NCBI GenBank assembly: GCA_963932545.1
Contig: CAWVRH010000018.1
Span: 1 to 42,279, forward strand
Length of the DNA: 42,279 bases
From: UBA8337 sp963932545
GTDB taxonomy: Bacteria > Pseudomonadota > Alphaproteobacteria > RS24
Reading direction: 5' to 3'
Numbering within the stretch: the stretch's first letter is position 1; the number at the start of each line of letters is the position of its first letter. The position numbers and the translations under genes were made by a program. This document shows, one piece after another, positions 34,488 through 42,279 of the stretch. The notes beneath the pieces are model-generated. The model had not been told where the DNA came from. It worked only from the letters and a program-made list of their open reading frames with translations, and searched no databases.

Positions 34488-35693
34488 ATGAGTATGCATT
34501 CCACATCTGCCGGGTTGATTGTTGCCGCCGGACGTGGACACCGAGCTGGCGAAGGCTTGCCGAAACAATACCGTAATTTGCCAAAAGGAAATGGCGAAAC
34601 CGTTTTGGCGGCTACCCTCAAAGCCTTTCTCAATCATAGAGAGATTGATAGGGTTTGCGTGGTCATTCACCCAGATGATGTAGAGCTTTATAATAAAAGT
34701 CTTAGCCAATTGATTTGTATAGAAAATATAAGTTTCGTATTTGGCGGAGAAAGCCGTCAAGAATCCGTTCTTAAGGGATTACAGGCGCTTTCGAAACAGC
34801 CCCCAAAGCAGGTGCTTATCCATGATGGGGCGCGCCCTTTTGTGAGCTTGGAACTTATCTCTCGCTGTCTAACGGCACTGGGTTCGGCTGCTGGCGCCAT
34901 TCCAGCGCTCGAGGTAACAGACACGCTGAAGCGCGCCGATACGAGCGGCGCGATTACCGAAACGGTTTCGCGCGATGGCCTGTGGCGGGCGCAAACCCCG
35001 CAAGCTTTTCGGTTTGATGCCATCTTTGCAGCCCACGTAAGCGCTCCGATCTTACCTAGCCTTACCGATGACGCCGCGATAGCTGAACTCGCCGGCTTGC
35101 CTTTGGCTATTGTGGCTGGCGACGCGCGCAATATTAAACTGACCCATGCCGAGGATTTCATCTCGCAGGGGGCCAATTTAGTGCCGCGCACGGGCACGGG
35201 TTTCGATGTACATAAATTAGCCGAAGAAGGCAGCGCTGAGACCATTATGCTTGGCGGCGTGTCTATTCCCCATAATCGCGCGCTTATCGGCCATAGCGAC
35301 GCAGATGTGGCCCTACATGCGGTTACCGATGCGCTGCTCGGCGCTTTGGCGCAAGGCGATATTGGCGATCACTTTCCACCTTCTGACAAGACCCATAAAA
35401 ACCGACCCTCAAGAGACTTTTTAGCCTATGCCGTAAAACTGGCCGAACAAGCCATGGCCCAAATCACGCACATTGATTTGACGATAATCTGCGAACAGCC
35501 CAAAATTGGCCCTCACCGCGAGGCCATTCGCGCCAAAATTGCAGAGATAGCCGGCCTTCACCTCGCCTGCGTCTCAGTGAAGGCCACAACCACCGAAGGC
35601 CTTGGCTTCACCGGCCGCGGCGAAGGCATTGCCGCCCAATCCATAATCACGCTGCTCACGCCCACTCAGCTCAACCGAGGCCCTACCTCATGA
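34488..35693 (+). CDS. ispDF: Bifunctional IspD-IspF (MEP pathway of isoprenoid synthesis)
   Basis: A 401-residue fusion, usual in alphaproteobacteria. Residues 1 to about 230 are 2-C-methyl-D-erythritol 4-phosphate cytidylyltransferase (AAGRGHRAGEGLPKQY, then VLIHDGARPFVS). From about 238 on it is MECDP synthase, with GTGFDVHKL, the metal-binding HSDADV and the late ATTTEGLGFTGRGEG. It makes isopentenyl precursors. ATG 34488 follows a TATAAT by seven bases, so translation may be leaderless; an ATG two codons later is another candidate. Overlaps pgpA by four bases. Confidence 0.96.
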   Translation: MSMHSTSAGLIVAAGRGHRAGEGLPKQYRNLPKGNGETVLAATLKAFLNHREIDRVCVVIHPDDVELYNKSLSQLICIENISFVFGGESRQESVLKGLQALSKQPPKQVLIHDGARPFVSLELISRCLTALGSAAGAIPALEVTDTLKRADTSGAITETVSRDGLWRAQTPQAFRFDAIFAAHVSAPILPSLTDDAAIAELAGLPLAIVAGDARNIKLTHAEDFISQGANLVPRTGTGFDVHKLAEEGSAETIMLGGVSIPHNRALIGHSDADVALHAVTDALLGALAQGDIGDHFPPSDKTHKNRPSRDFLAYAVKLAEQAMAQITHIDLTIICEQPKIGPHREAIRAKIAEIAGLHLACVSVKATTTEGLGFTGRGEGIAAQSIITLLTPTQLNRGPTS

Positions 35694-36202
35694 TGTTTTT
35701 TCATACGCCCCCGAAGCATCTTAAGCTTACCTCACCAGCGACCCTTATTGCGACGTTCTTTGGCGCTGGCTTGCTGAAACCCGCTTCGGGCACGTGGGGG
35801 TCTCTGGCGGCGCTTTATCCTGGCTTTCTAATCGGCCATCATTTCGGCGCTTATGGTCTTCTAGCTGCCGCCGCCTTGGCCTATGGGCTTGGCCATTGGG
35901 CCAGCTCGCAATGGATATCAGGCTCCGCCAATAAAGATCCCTCGCCCATCGTCATCGATGAAGTTGTGGGCATGTGGCTAACGCTTGTCGTGATTAGCCA
36001 TCCGATAAACACTGACTTGCTGACCTTGAACGAAACCCTCCTCGGTTTTGCTCTGTTCCGCTTTTTTGATATCGTCAAGCCATGGCCTGTGAGCTGGGCT
36101 GACAAATCGCTTCGCGGCGCCCACGGTATTATGATAGACGACGTTTTGGCAGGGCTTATCGCTGGGCTCCTGCTGTTCATTCTGAACTTTAATTTTCACT
36201 AG
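35690..36202 (+). CDS. pgpA: Phosphatidylglycerophosphatase A
   Basis: Removes phosphate from phosphatidylglycerophosphate to give phosphatidylglycerol in the inner membrane. The 170-residue protein has the family segments KPASGTWGSLAAL and VIDEVVGMW, and about four hydrophobic helices. The start ATG overlaps the ispDF stop (ATGA). Next gene pncC begins after eight bases. Identification is firm. Confidence 0.93.
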   Translation: MMFFHTPPKHLKLTSPATLIATFFGAGLLKPASGTWGSLAALYPGFLIGHHFGAYGLLAAAALAYGLGHWASSQWISGSANKDPSPIVIDEVVGMWLTLVVISHPINTDLLTLNETLLGFALFRFFDIVKPWPVSWADKSLRGAHGIMIDDVLAGLIAGLLLFILNFNFH

Positions 36203-36210
36203 GAGCTTCC

Positions 36211-36699
36211 ATGCTATTCGATACAAACCTGACTGATAAAGCCAAGCAAGTGCTCAAAACCTGTGGTGAGAAGCATATGCGGGTGGCCACAGCAGAAAGC
36301 TGCACGGGTGGGCTTATTTCGGCTCTTTTGACTGAAATCCCCGGTTCCTCCGTCGTTATAGGGCGCAGTTTCGTTACCTATTCCAATCGTGCCAAACACG
36401 AAATTTTAAACGTGCCCGCCGAGCTACTGCAGCAACATGGCGCGGTTTCCGAAGAAGTCGTTTGCGCCATGGCCCAAAACACTTTCGATATGACCAGTGC
36501 TCATTTGACGATTGCCGTATCTGGCATAGCTGGCCCTGGCGGCGGCTCCGCTGAGAAACCCGCTGGAACAGTGCATATGGCCACTTGCACGGCAAACGGC
36601 GTGCATCATATTCGTCAATCTTTCGGCGATATTGGCCGCACAGAAGTGCGCCTTGCGACGGTCGATGCCGCAATGGATATGTTGCTAGCGCAGCTTTAA
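36211..36699 (+). CDS. pncC: Nicotinamide-nucleotide amidohydrolase PncC (CinA C-terminal domain type)
   Basis: A 162-residue deamidase that converts NMN to nicotinate mononucleotide for NAD recycling. Conserved segments are VATAESCTGGLISALLTE, SFVTYSNRAKHEIL and GIAGPGGGSAEKPAGTV. The N-terminal MoeA-like CinA domain is absent, which is normal in alphaproteobacteria. ATG 36211 has AGGAG five bases before it. It converges with ratA, with only six bases between the stops. Confidence 0.94.
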   Translation: MLFDTNLTDKAKQVLKTCGEKHMRVATAESCTGGLISALLTEIPGSSVVIGRSFVTYSNRAKHEILNVPAELLQQHGAVSEEVVCAMAQNTFDMTSAHLTIAVSGIAGPGGGSAEKPAGTVHMATCTANGVHHIRQSFGDIGRTEVRLATVDAAMDMLLAQL

Positions 36700-36705
36700 G
36701 CTAAT

Positions 36706-37140
36706 TTATCTATAGATTTCGCGCGCGCGGTCTTCAAAAGCCGCCACAAAGCGCTCGACAATTTTACCCATCATCGGCTGCAAAACACGCCGCAATAGCG
36801 CCACACTGAATTCGAATTGCAGCTCGAAATACACTTCACAGCCACCCTCGGGCTTGTCGACGAATTGCCATTGATTGAACAAATGACGAAATGGCCCTTT
36901 GGCCTGTTTCACCGTTACGCTTAGCGGCGCGTCCATCATTTCTATGCGGCTGGTGTAGGTCTCGCGTAAAAACTTATAGCCAATGGCTAAATCCGCCAGC
37001 ATCTGCGTATCGCTGCGTTCGCGCACTCGCGCCGCCGTGCAATAAGGAATAAAGGCGTCATAGTTGTCGACATCGCAAATCAGCTCAAACATTTGCTGCG
37101 CGGTGAACGGGCTTTGTCGGGTGAGCTTAATGGACTGCAT
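36706..37140 (-). CDS. RatA/COQ10-like START-domain protein
   Basis: About 144 residues of the coenzyme Q-binding/polyketide cyclase START fold: RQSPFTAQQMFELICDVDNYDAFIPYC at the N-terminus in the usual arrangement (first part) and FRHLFNQWQF in the middle. Bacterial members are named RatA, and alphaproteobacterial ones resemble COQ10 for ubiquinone handling. I use ATG 37140, which gives the usual short N-terminus. A second ATG at 37167 would overlap lipA. It follows lipA by one base, a common neighbour pair. Confidence 0.88.
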   Translation of the reverse strand: MQSIKLTRQSPFTAQQMFELICDVDNYDAFIPYCTAARVRERSDTQMLADLAIGYKFLRETYTSRIEMMDAPLSVTVKQAKGPFRHLFNQWQFVDKPEGGCEVYFELQFEFSVALLRRVLQPMMGKIVERFVAAFEDRAREIYR

Positions 37141-37141
37141 A

Positions 37142-38125
37142 TCAGCGCGTCTTAATTTTAGCTTCATTCGCTAAGCGGGCCACTTTCAGCTTTTCAAAGT
37201 CGGCATCCGCATGATGCGAGGAACGCGTCAACGGCGTGGCAGAAATCATCAAGAAGCCTTTGGAATTGGCTAGCTTTGTAAAGCCATCAAATTCATCGGG
37301 CGTGACAAAGCGATCGATGGGCGCATGTTTGCGGGTTGGCTGCAAATATTGCCCGATGGTAATGAAATCAATCTGTGCTGAACGCATATCGTCCATCACT
37401 TGCATCACTTCCTCGCGTGCCTCGCCAAGCCCAACCATGATGCCAGACTTGGTAAAAATCTCAGGGTCGAGCTGCTTGACGCGCTGCAATAGGTTGAGCG
37501 AATGGAAATAACGCGCGCCCGGCCGAATGGATAAATATAAGCGCGGCACGGTTTCCAAATTATGATTGAAAACATCTGGCTTGGCCTCCACCACGACTTC
37601 TAGGGCGCCGTCTTTGCGCAAGAAATCTGGCGTCAGTGTTTCGACTGTGGTTCCTGGAGACGCGGCGCGAATGGCATGAATCGTATCGGCAAAATGGCGC
37701 GCGCCGCCGTCATCTAGGTCATCGCGGTCGACCGAGGTGATCACCACATGGTTCAGCCCCAATTTGGCCACCGCATCGCCAACGCGCGACGGCTCCTGAG
37801 CATCGAGCGCCAAGGGAACTCCTGTGCTGACATTGCAAAACGCGCAAGCGCGAGTGCAAATCTCGCCTAAAATCATAAAAGTGGCATGTTTTTGCGACCA
37901 ACATTCGCCGATATTGGGGCACGCGGCCTCTTCGCAGACGGTGACGAGGTTATGCTCTTTCACAATCGCTTTGGTTTCCGCATAGACAGGAGAGCCAGGG
38001 GCTTTGGCGCGAATCCATTTGGGTTTTCGCAAAATAGCGCTTTCCGGATTCTTAGCTTTTTCCGGATGCCGCGCTTTGGCAGGCTTTTTCGGTTCACCCG
38101 ATAGAGTATCAATCACCACAGTCAT
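37142..38125 (-). CDS. lipA: Lipoyl synthase
   Basis: A 327-residue radical SAM enzyme that inserts sulphur into octanoyl groups bound to lipoyl domains. It has both iron-sulphur clusters: the auxiliary motif CEEAACPNIGEC and the radical SAM motif CTRACAFC. The C-terminal TRSSHHAD corresponds to the RSSY-type motif. I chose ATG 38125; an extension to 38188 lacks support. The pyruvate dehydrogenase genes that usually sit between ftsB and lipA in alphaproteobacteria are not here. Confidence 0.95.
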   Translation of the reverse strand: MTVVIDTLSGEPKKPAKARHPEKAKNPESAILRKPKWIRAKAPGSPVYAETKAIVKEHNLVTVCEEAACPNIGECWSQKHATFMILGEICTRACAFCNVSTGVPLALDAQEPSRVGDAVAKLGLNHVVITSVDRDDLDDGGARHFADTIHAIRAASPGTTVETLTPDFLRKDGALEVVVEAKPDVFNHNLETVPRLYLSIRPGARYFHSLNLLQRVKQLDPEIFTKSGIMVGLGEAREEVMQVMDDMRSAQIDFITIGQYLQPTRKHAPIDRFVTPDEFDGFTKLANSKGFLMISATPLTRSSHHADADFEKLKVARLANEAKIKTR

Positions 38126-38215
38126 GAGTTGTATATAGGCCAAATAGGCCCATAAGAACAGTCGAGAATGTCGCTCTCGGTAAGACAAAATAACTATAAA
38201 TTTTCAGCTGAGGGT

Positions 38216-38569
38216 TTAAGGCGTTTCCGGTAAGTTGAAAATCACCGTCTCATCCGTCCGCGTGAGGCCCAAAACGCGCCGCGCTCGCTCGTCTAGATAA
38301 TCGACGTCCAAGCTCTCGTTCGATAGACGATAAACTTGCAGTTGTAACTCAGCATTGCTCTTTTGAAGGTCAGCCAATTCGGCGTGACGCTCGACCAGAT
38401 CAAGCTCTAACTGCATCCAGCCTGATAGGCTGCGCTCGCCTCTCAGGGCTTGCCCCGAAAGGCCAACGATCATCAAAAGCAACATTCCGGGGAATAATAG
38501 CTGACGCAAACGGAACGGTTCTTGTCCGACGGTCTGGCTTGAAAGCCCTGAGGTTGCAAAACGAATCAT
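38216..38569 (-). CDS. ftsB: Septum formation protein FtsB/DivIC family
   Basis: A 117-residue single-pass membrane protein of the divisome. The membrane segment (about residues 25-42) is followed by a coiled-coil (LELDLVERHAELADLQKSNAELQL) and a family-type end RRVLGLTRTDETV. It would bridge FtsQ and FtsL in septum assembly. ATG 38569 overlaps the first of four 9-bp half-sites lying upstream, so a bound regulator could affect both ftsB and the opposite zinc-receptor genes. Confidence 0.85.
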   Translation of the reverse strand: MIRFATSGLSSQTVGQEPFRLRQLLFPGMLLLMIVGLSGQALRGERSLSGWMQLELDLVERHAELADLQKSNAELQLQVYRLSNESLDVDYLDERARRVLGLTRTDETVIFNLPETP

Positions 38570-38622
38570 GTAGGCAACGAATCATGATTTGATTCGTTGG
38601 GTCAAGGAGAAACTGATTCGTT
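38560..38622. promoter_or_regulatory. Four copies of a 9-bp half-site, central pair a perfect palindrome
   Basis: AACGAATCA at 38560-38568 and 38576-38584, and its reverse complement TGATTCGTT at 38590-38598 and 38614-38622. The central two extend to CAACGAATCA/TGATTCGTTG with a 5-base gap (38575-38599). They lie between ftsB (-) and the zinc-receptor operon (+). The arrangement suggests a dimeric repressor or activator; the protein is not identified. Confidence 0.75.
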
Positions 38623-38679
38623 TGTTTTTTCTCAAGCCCTTAGACGCTGCTAGCTTGTGCCTTTATCCACGCAATGATA

Positions 38680-38712
38680 GTGTAACGCAATGTTGGAACG
38701 CCTGCGTTACAC
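38680..38712 (+). promoter_or_regulatory. Inverted repeat enclosing the start codon of the small secreted protein
   Basis: GTGTAACGCA (38680-38689) and TGCGTTACAC (38703-38712) are perfect reverse complements around a 13-base loop that begins with the ATG at 38690. As RNA it could be a control hairpin; as DNA, an operator with two half-sites. Confidence 0.7.
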
Positions 38713-38983
38713 CCTACCCATACTCTGCCTGCTGCTCTTGCAGCTCGCAATGGTGCATGGGGCTCAGCATGACGCGAACCTATATGATGGCGCACCAACG
38801 CAAAGCGTTCACAGCGAAACCGATTGCCTACTTGGCGATACGGCCACAGCCTTGGCGCCCTCTGGCCCGCCAGAGTTTCAAGCCCCTCTCTCCCTCCTAG
38901 CTGGTTCAAACCTTGGCCTTGCCCAAGTTTACAAAGCCAAATACCTAACCCCCTTCAGCCGAGCTCCGCCTCAATACCTTTGA
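38690..38983 (+). CDS. Small secreted His-containing protein upstream of the TonB receptor
   Basis: A 97-residue product. Residues 5-22 are a hydrophobic signal segment, and the mature part begins with a run containing HGAQHDANLYDG, then HSETDCLL. It lies 34 bases before the TonB receptor gene on the same strand. The His and Cys pattern resembles small DUF2946-like proteins found next to metal-uptake receptors, but the match is not certain. The start is inferred only from the signal peptide, since no ribosome site is seen; the ATG is inside a hairpin loop. Confidence 0.6.
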   Translation: MLERLRYTLPILCLLLLQLAMVHGAQHDANLYDGAPTQSVHSETDCLLGDTATALAPSGPPEFQAPLSLLAGSNLGLAQVYKAKYLTPFSRAPPQYL

Positions 38984-39017
38984 TACCCCCCAATTTTTCA
39001 ATCAAAGGATATAGACA

Positions 39018-40997
39018 ATGAGACTTCAATTATGGATCGCCCTTGCTGGCGGCGTTGGGCTTATTAGCCCCTCGGCTTTTGCCCAGAACCTTGACGAAAT
39101 TATCGTGTTTGGTTCCCCCTTCCAAAAATCATCCACCGATATTATTTCCACCACGGAAGTAATCTCCCAAGACCAAATTCAATCCAAAGTAGACCGCCCC
39201 CTTGGCGATGTGCTGTCTCACCTTCCCGGGGTTAGCGCGGCAAGCCATGGCCCCGGTGTCTCGCGGCCCATGGTTCGCGGCGCTGGTGGGTATCGCATCG
39301 CCATCCTCAATGATGGCTTACCCGTCGGCGATATTTCTGCCACGGGCAATGACCACGCCAATGCGCTAAAACTATTCGATAGCCAACGCATCGAGGTTTT
39401 AAAAGGCCCATCGGCGCTTCGCTACGGCCCCTATGCCGCAACTGGCGTTATTCAAAACTTCAGCCGCCACATGCAATCTCCATCCCAAATTCAGTCCCAA
39501 ATCGAAGCAAAAGAGCCCAACAGCCAAATCGTTTTGGGGGCTGGTAGCGCGGCCGAGGAAACCCTAGGGGCCGCCTTCCATCGGTTCGGCCAATATGCGG
39601 TTTCGGGTTTCTCGCAAAATAGCGGCGAAATTCGCATTCCCACCCATGCCGAAAGTGCTCGTCAGTTAGCCGAAGAAGGCGAAACAGAGGAAGACAAAGC
39701 CCAAGATGGTGCCAATACATCGACCCAAAGCCAAGGTATAACGGCCTCCGCGGCCTATGGCACGGGCGCGACCCAGGCCAACCTAAGGGTAGAGAACTTA
39801 GAAATGCAATATGGCGTCCCTGGCCATGCGCATGGCGATGGCGACGCGGTTAGCATTGAGTTGGATAGCCAAACCTTTCAAGCCCGCCTCACCCATCAGC
39901 CAAGCGGCTCGCGCGTCGATGGCTTGCAGATAGATGTCTCCCTCACCAGCTACTCGCAAGACGAGCTAGAAGGCACAAGTATTGGCACCCAGTTTGAGCA
40001 AGACAGCGCTAATCTTCGCCTCGAAGCCAGCAAAGATTTTGCGGGTTGGAAAAGCCTATTTGGGGCAAGCCTGCAACAAGCGGAGTTAACCACCGCAGGC
40101 GAGGAAGCCTTTTTGCCAAGCAGCGACAGCCAGCGCGTTGGCTTGTTCGGGCTTGCCTCGCGCACCGATACAAATTGGGTGCAAGAATATGCCCTGAGGG
40201 TCGACCGCGCCGAGGCGCAAAAGTCCGCCGATGCCACGATCTCGCATAGTCTTACCAATGTCTCCTTCGGCATTGGCTATACTGGGTTTGGCAATAGTTT
40301 GATCGGTGGCTCGGCCTCCTCCACACAGCGTGCGCCTTCTAGCGTTGAGTTATATGCCGATGGGGAGCATGTGGCTGCCGACCGCGAAGAGACGGGCGAC
40401 GCCACTTTGCGCCGCGAAACAGCGTTGGCCAGCGAGTTGTATATTCGTCGGCAGTGGAACACCGCCCAAGCGCGGGCCAGCGTGTTTCACAATGCCTATG
40501 AAGATTTCATCTACTTGCACCTTACCGATGGCAGTTCAGACCCCAAGACCTATGAATATCGCCAGCAAGACGCAACCGTGAGTGGCCTAGAAATGGAAGC
40601 CTCGACGCGCTTTACCGCCCTTGATGCCAAATGGAAAACCACCTTGGGGGTAACCCGCACCCGCGCCAAATTAGCGAATGGCGAAAGAGTGCGTTCCATT
40701 CCCCCAACCCAGATGAGCCTATCCTTGGCCGGCGACTTCTCACGCTTTAGCCTTGCGGCAGATGTCGAACATGCCAATCAGCAAAACGACCTTGCGGCCG
40801 GCGAGCGGGCAACCGATGCCTACACCAAGCTCAACCTGTCGGCGCGTTGGCCCGTGCCTCAAAGCCCCGGCTTAACCGTTACCGCCGCGCTTCGAAACGC
40901 AACCGATGAAGAGGTTCGCCAACATACAAGCGACCTTAAAGATTTGCTTCCAGAAGCCGGACGAGACTTCCGACTATCGATAGATTATCGCTTCTAA
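39018..40997 (+). CDS. TonB-dependent receptor, ZnuD-like (probable zinc uptake)
   Basis: A 659-residue outer-membrane barrel. A signal peptide ends near residue 22 (AFAQ), followed by a TonB box-like DEIIVFGSP and a plug domain (VLSHLPGVSAA, MVRGAGGYRIAILNDG, EVLKGPSALRYGPYAATG). It ends in FRLSIDYRF, the C-terminal aromatic needed for assembly. The stretch QYGVPGHAHGDGDAVSIEL resembles the characteristic YGVPGH loop of ZnuD zinc receptors. The loop is less His-rich than in classic ZnuD, so other metals remain possible. ATG 39018 follows AAGGA. Confidence 0.85.
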   Translation: MRLQLWIALAGGVGLISPSAFAQNLDEIIVFGSPFQKSSTDIISTTEVISQDQIQSKVDRPLGDVLSHLPGVSAASHGPGVSRPMVRGAGGYRIAILNDGLPVGDISATGNDHANALKLFDSQRIEVLKGPSALRYGPYAATGVIQNFSRHMQSPSQIQSQIEAKEPNSQIVLGAGSAAEETLGAAFHRFGQYAVSGFSQNSGEIRIPTHAESARQLAEEGETEEDKAQDGANTSTQSQGITASAAYGTGATQANLRVENLEMQYGVPGHAHGDGDAVSIELDSQTFQARLTHQPSGSRVDGLQIDVSLTSYSQDELEGTSIGTQFEQDSANLRLEASKDFAGWKSLFGASLQQAELTTAGEEAFLPSSDSQRVGLFGLASRTDTNWVQEYALRVDRAEAQKSADATISHSLTNVSFGIGYTGFGNSLIGGSASSTQRAPSSVELYADGEHVAADREETGDATLRRETALASELYIRRQWNTAQARASVFHNAYEDFIYLHLTDGSSDPKTYEYRQQDATVSGLEMEASTRFTALDAKWKTTLGVTRTRAKLANGERVRSIPPTQMSLSLAGDFSRFSLAADVEHANQQNDLAAGERATDAYTKLNLSARWPVPQSPGLTVTAALRNATDEEVRQHTSDLKDLLPEAGRDFRLSIDYRF

Positions 40998-41001
40998 AAC
41001 G

Positions 41002-41041
41002 AAAAAGCCGCGCCCCTAAAATGAAGAGGCGCGGCTTTTTT
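41002..41041. terminator. Bidirectional terminator between the TonB receptor and enolase
   Basis: AAAAAGCCGCGCC and GGCGCGGCTTTTT form a strong stem with a 13-base loop. The A-run and T-run on either side suit termination from both convergent genes. Confidence 0.92.
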
Positions 41042-41059
41042 ATTTGCAACCCGAGAGGG

Positions 41060-42279
41060 TTATTTCAAAATCGACTTGCCCGGATAGACAGCCGTGTCGC
41101 CCAGCAATTCTTCGATGCGGATCAGTTGGTTGTATTTCGCCAACCGATCGGAACGCGCCAAAGAGCCGGTTTTAATTTGACCGCAATTGGTCGCCACTGC
41201 CAAATCAGCAATTGTGGCATCTTCGGTTTCGCCCGAACGATGCGACATCACAGCCGTGAAAGACGCTTTATGCGCCATCTCCACCGCTTGCAGCGTCTCG
41301 GCCAAAGTACCGATTTGATTGACCTTCACGAGAATGGAATTGGCGATGCCATTTTCAATGCCGCGCGACAGACGTGTCGGGTTGGTCACGAATAAATCAT
41401 CGCCAACCAATTGCACTTTGTCGCCAATCGCATCGGTGAGTGCCTTCCAGCCATCCCAATCGTTTTCGTCCATGCCGTCTTCGATAGAGGCAATCGGGAA
41501 GCTACCACATAGGTCGGCCCAATAGTCAGCCATTTCGCCAGCGTCGAGCTTTTTGCCCTCGCCTGCGAGATTGTAGATACCGTCTTCACAAAACTCCGTG
41601 GCCGCCGCATCGAGTGCCAAATGCATATCTTCGCCCGGCTTATAACCTGCCTTCTCGATTGCCTTCATCACATAGCCCAGCGCCGCATCGGTGGAGGCGA
41701 GGTTTGGCGCAAAGCCACCCTCATCGCCCACGCCCGTGGCCAGACCATCGGCAATCAACAAACCTTTGAGCGTATGGAAAACTTCCGCGCCCATGCGCAC
41801 CGCTTCTTTGATGCTGGTTGCCGAGACGGGCATAATCATAAACTCTTGCACATCAATCGGGTTATCGGCATGGGCGCCGCCATTGACAATGTTCATCATC
41901 GGCACTGGCAATGTGCGCGCATTGGCGCCGCCAATATAGCGCCACAAAGGCGTGCCTTGGCTATCGGCGGCCGCTTTGGCCACCGCCATGGAAACGCCCA
42001 AAATAGCATTGGCGCCAAGGCGCGATTTATTTTCCGTGCCGTCTAGCGTCAACATGGCTTGGTCGATTTGCAATTGCTCGGTGGCATCTAGCCCGCAAAG
42101 CGCCGAGAAAATCTCGCCATTTACGGCATCGACGGCTTTTAAAACGCCCTTGCCCATATAGCGAGACTTGTCGCCATCGCGCAGTTCCACCGCCTCATAT
42201 TGTCCGGTAGAGGCGCCCGAAGGCACGGCAGCGCGGCCGAAACCGCCATCGTCTAGCAATACGTCGACTTCGACGGTTG
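41060..42279 (-). CDS. eno: Enolase (5' end cut by window edge)
   Basis: Dehydrates 2-phosphoglycerate to phosphoenolpyruvate in glycolysis. The visible ~406 residues begin in TVEVDVLLDDGGFGRAAVP, so only about 15 residues are missing. Seen: VPSGASTGQYEAVELRDGD, the magnesium ligand region MPVSATSIKEAV, SIEDGMDENDWDG, and MSHRSGETEDATIADLAV. The start lies beyond the window. In many alphaproteobacteria it is next to ftsB; here the TonB receptor pair separates them. Confidence 0.97.
   Translation of the reverse strand, partial: TVEVDVLLDDGGFGRAAVPSGASTGQYEAVELRDGDKSRYMGKGVLKAVDAVNGEIFSALCGLDATEQLQIDQAMLTLDGTENKSRLGANAILGVSMAVAKAAADSQGTPLWRYIGGANARTLPVPMMNIVNGGAHADNPIDVQEFMIMPVSATSIKEAVRMGAEVFHTLKGLLIADGLATGVGDEGGFAPNLASTDAALGYVMKAIEKAGYKPGEDMHLALDAAATEFCEDGIYNLAGEGKKLDAGEMADYWADLCGSFPIASIEDGMDENDWDGWKALTDAIGDKVQLVGDDLFVTNPTRLSRGIENGIANSILVKVNQIGTLAETLQAVEMAHKASFTAVMSHRSGETEDATIADLAVATNCGQIKTGSLARSDRLAKYNQLIRIEELLGDTAVYPGKSILK

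Noticed and set aside
41060..42279. CRISPR array or phage structural genes anywhere in the window
   Set aside because: No regular spacer-repeat array and no capsid, tail or terminase genes were found; the only short tandem arrays are the small repeats listed.

Overview
The window is chromosomal DNA from an alphaproteobacterium of moderate GC. The species cannot be named from the sequence alone. The diagnosis rests on gene order: dusB-ntrB-ntrC runs divergently from a fused ispDF followed by pgpA and pncC, and eno, ftsB, lipA and ratA lie together. Other support comes from the alphaproteobacterial NtrY and NtrB kinases, metG-holB-tmk-dac-rlpA in one run, and an AMACR-type racemase. The two edges cut genes: ntrY lacks its 3' end on the left and eno lacks its first codons on the right.

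Left block (1-7.5 kb, minus strand): ntrY, metG, holB, tmk, a D,D-carboxypeptidase gene and rlpA, a housekeeping run ending at a divergent tRNA-Ser(UGA). Accessory block A (7.5-10.4 kb): a decayed tRNA-associated island. It holds an AlpA-like regulator, a primase-polymerase/helicase truncated just after its Walker A motif, two coupled small genes that run into the broken helicase antisense, and a MrcB_N-HNH nuclease likely to serve in defence. No integrase and no second att copy were found.

Accessory block B (10.6-18.9 kb): a copper amine oxidase, an orphan lipoprotein with a broken tail copy beside it, a split copy of a nitroreductase 5' region, an FAD oxidoreductase with an N-terminal jelly-roll-like domain, an HxlR regulator carrying a CxxC, two nitroreductases and a membrane-anchored metallo-hydrolase. 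Block C (18.9-25.8 kb, minus strand): genes for an old yellow enzyme, a GST and a PaaI-type thioesterase that overlap by 1-4 bases, then a DUF3604 protein, a CitE/HpcH-type lyase and an AAHS-type transporter. This looks like a catabolic or detoxification unit with unknown substrate. A perfect 8-bp inverted repeat sits upstream of it, shared with the divergent hspQ.

Block D (26.3-29.6 kb, plus strand) is a tight trio: a YiiX/YebB-like cysteine hydrolase, a hexapeptide acetyltransferase and a YejA-like peptide-binding protein without permeases. It converges on an AMACR-like CoA-ester enzyme. Right block (30.8-42.3 kb): dusB-ntrBC, ispDF-pgpA-pncC, lipA-ratA, ftsB and eno. A ZnuD-like TonB receptor plus a small secreted protein are inserted between ftsB and eno, preceded by four copies of a 9-bp half-site and a hairpin that encloses a start codon.

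The main points for follow-up are the unexplained GST/OYE/DUF3604/lyase/transporter block, the hydrolase-acetyltransferase-binding protein trio, the zinc-receptor control region, the split nitroreductase duplication, and the 29-kb separation of ntrBC from ntrY.
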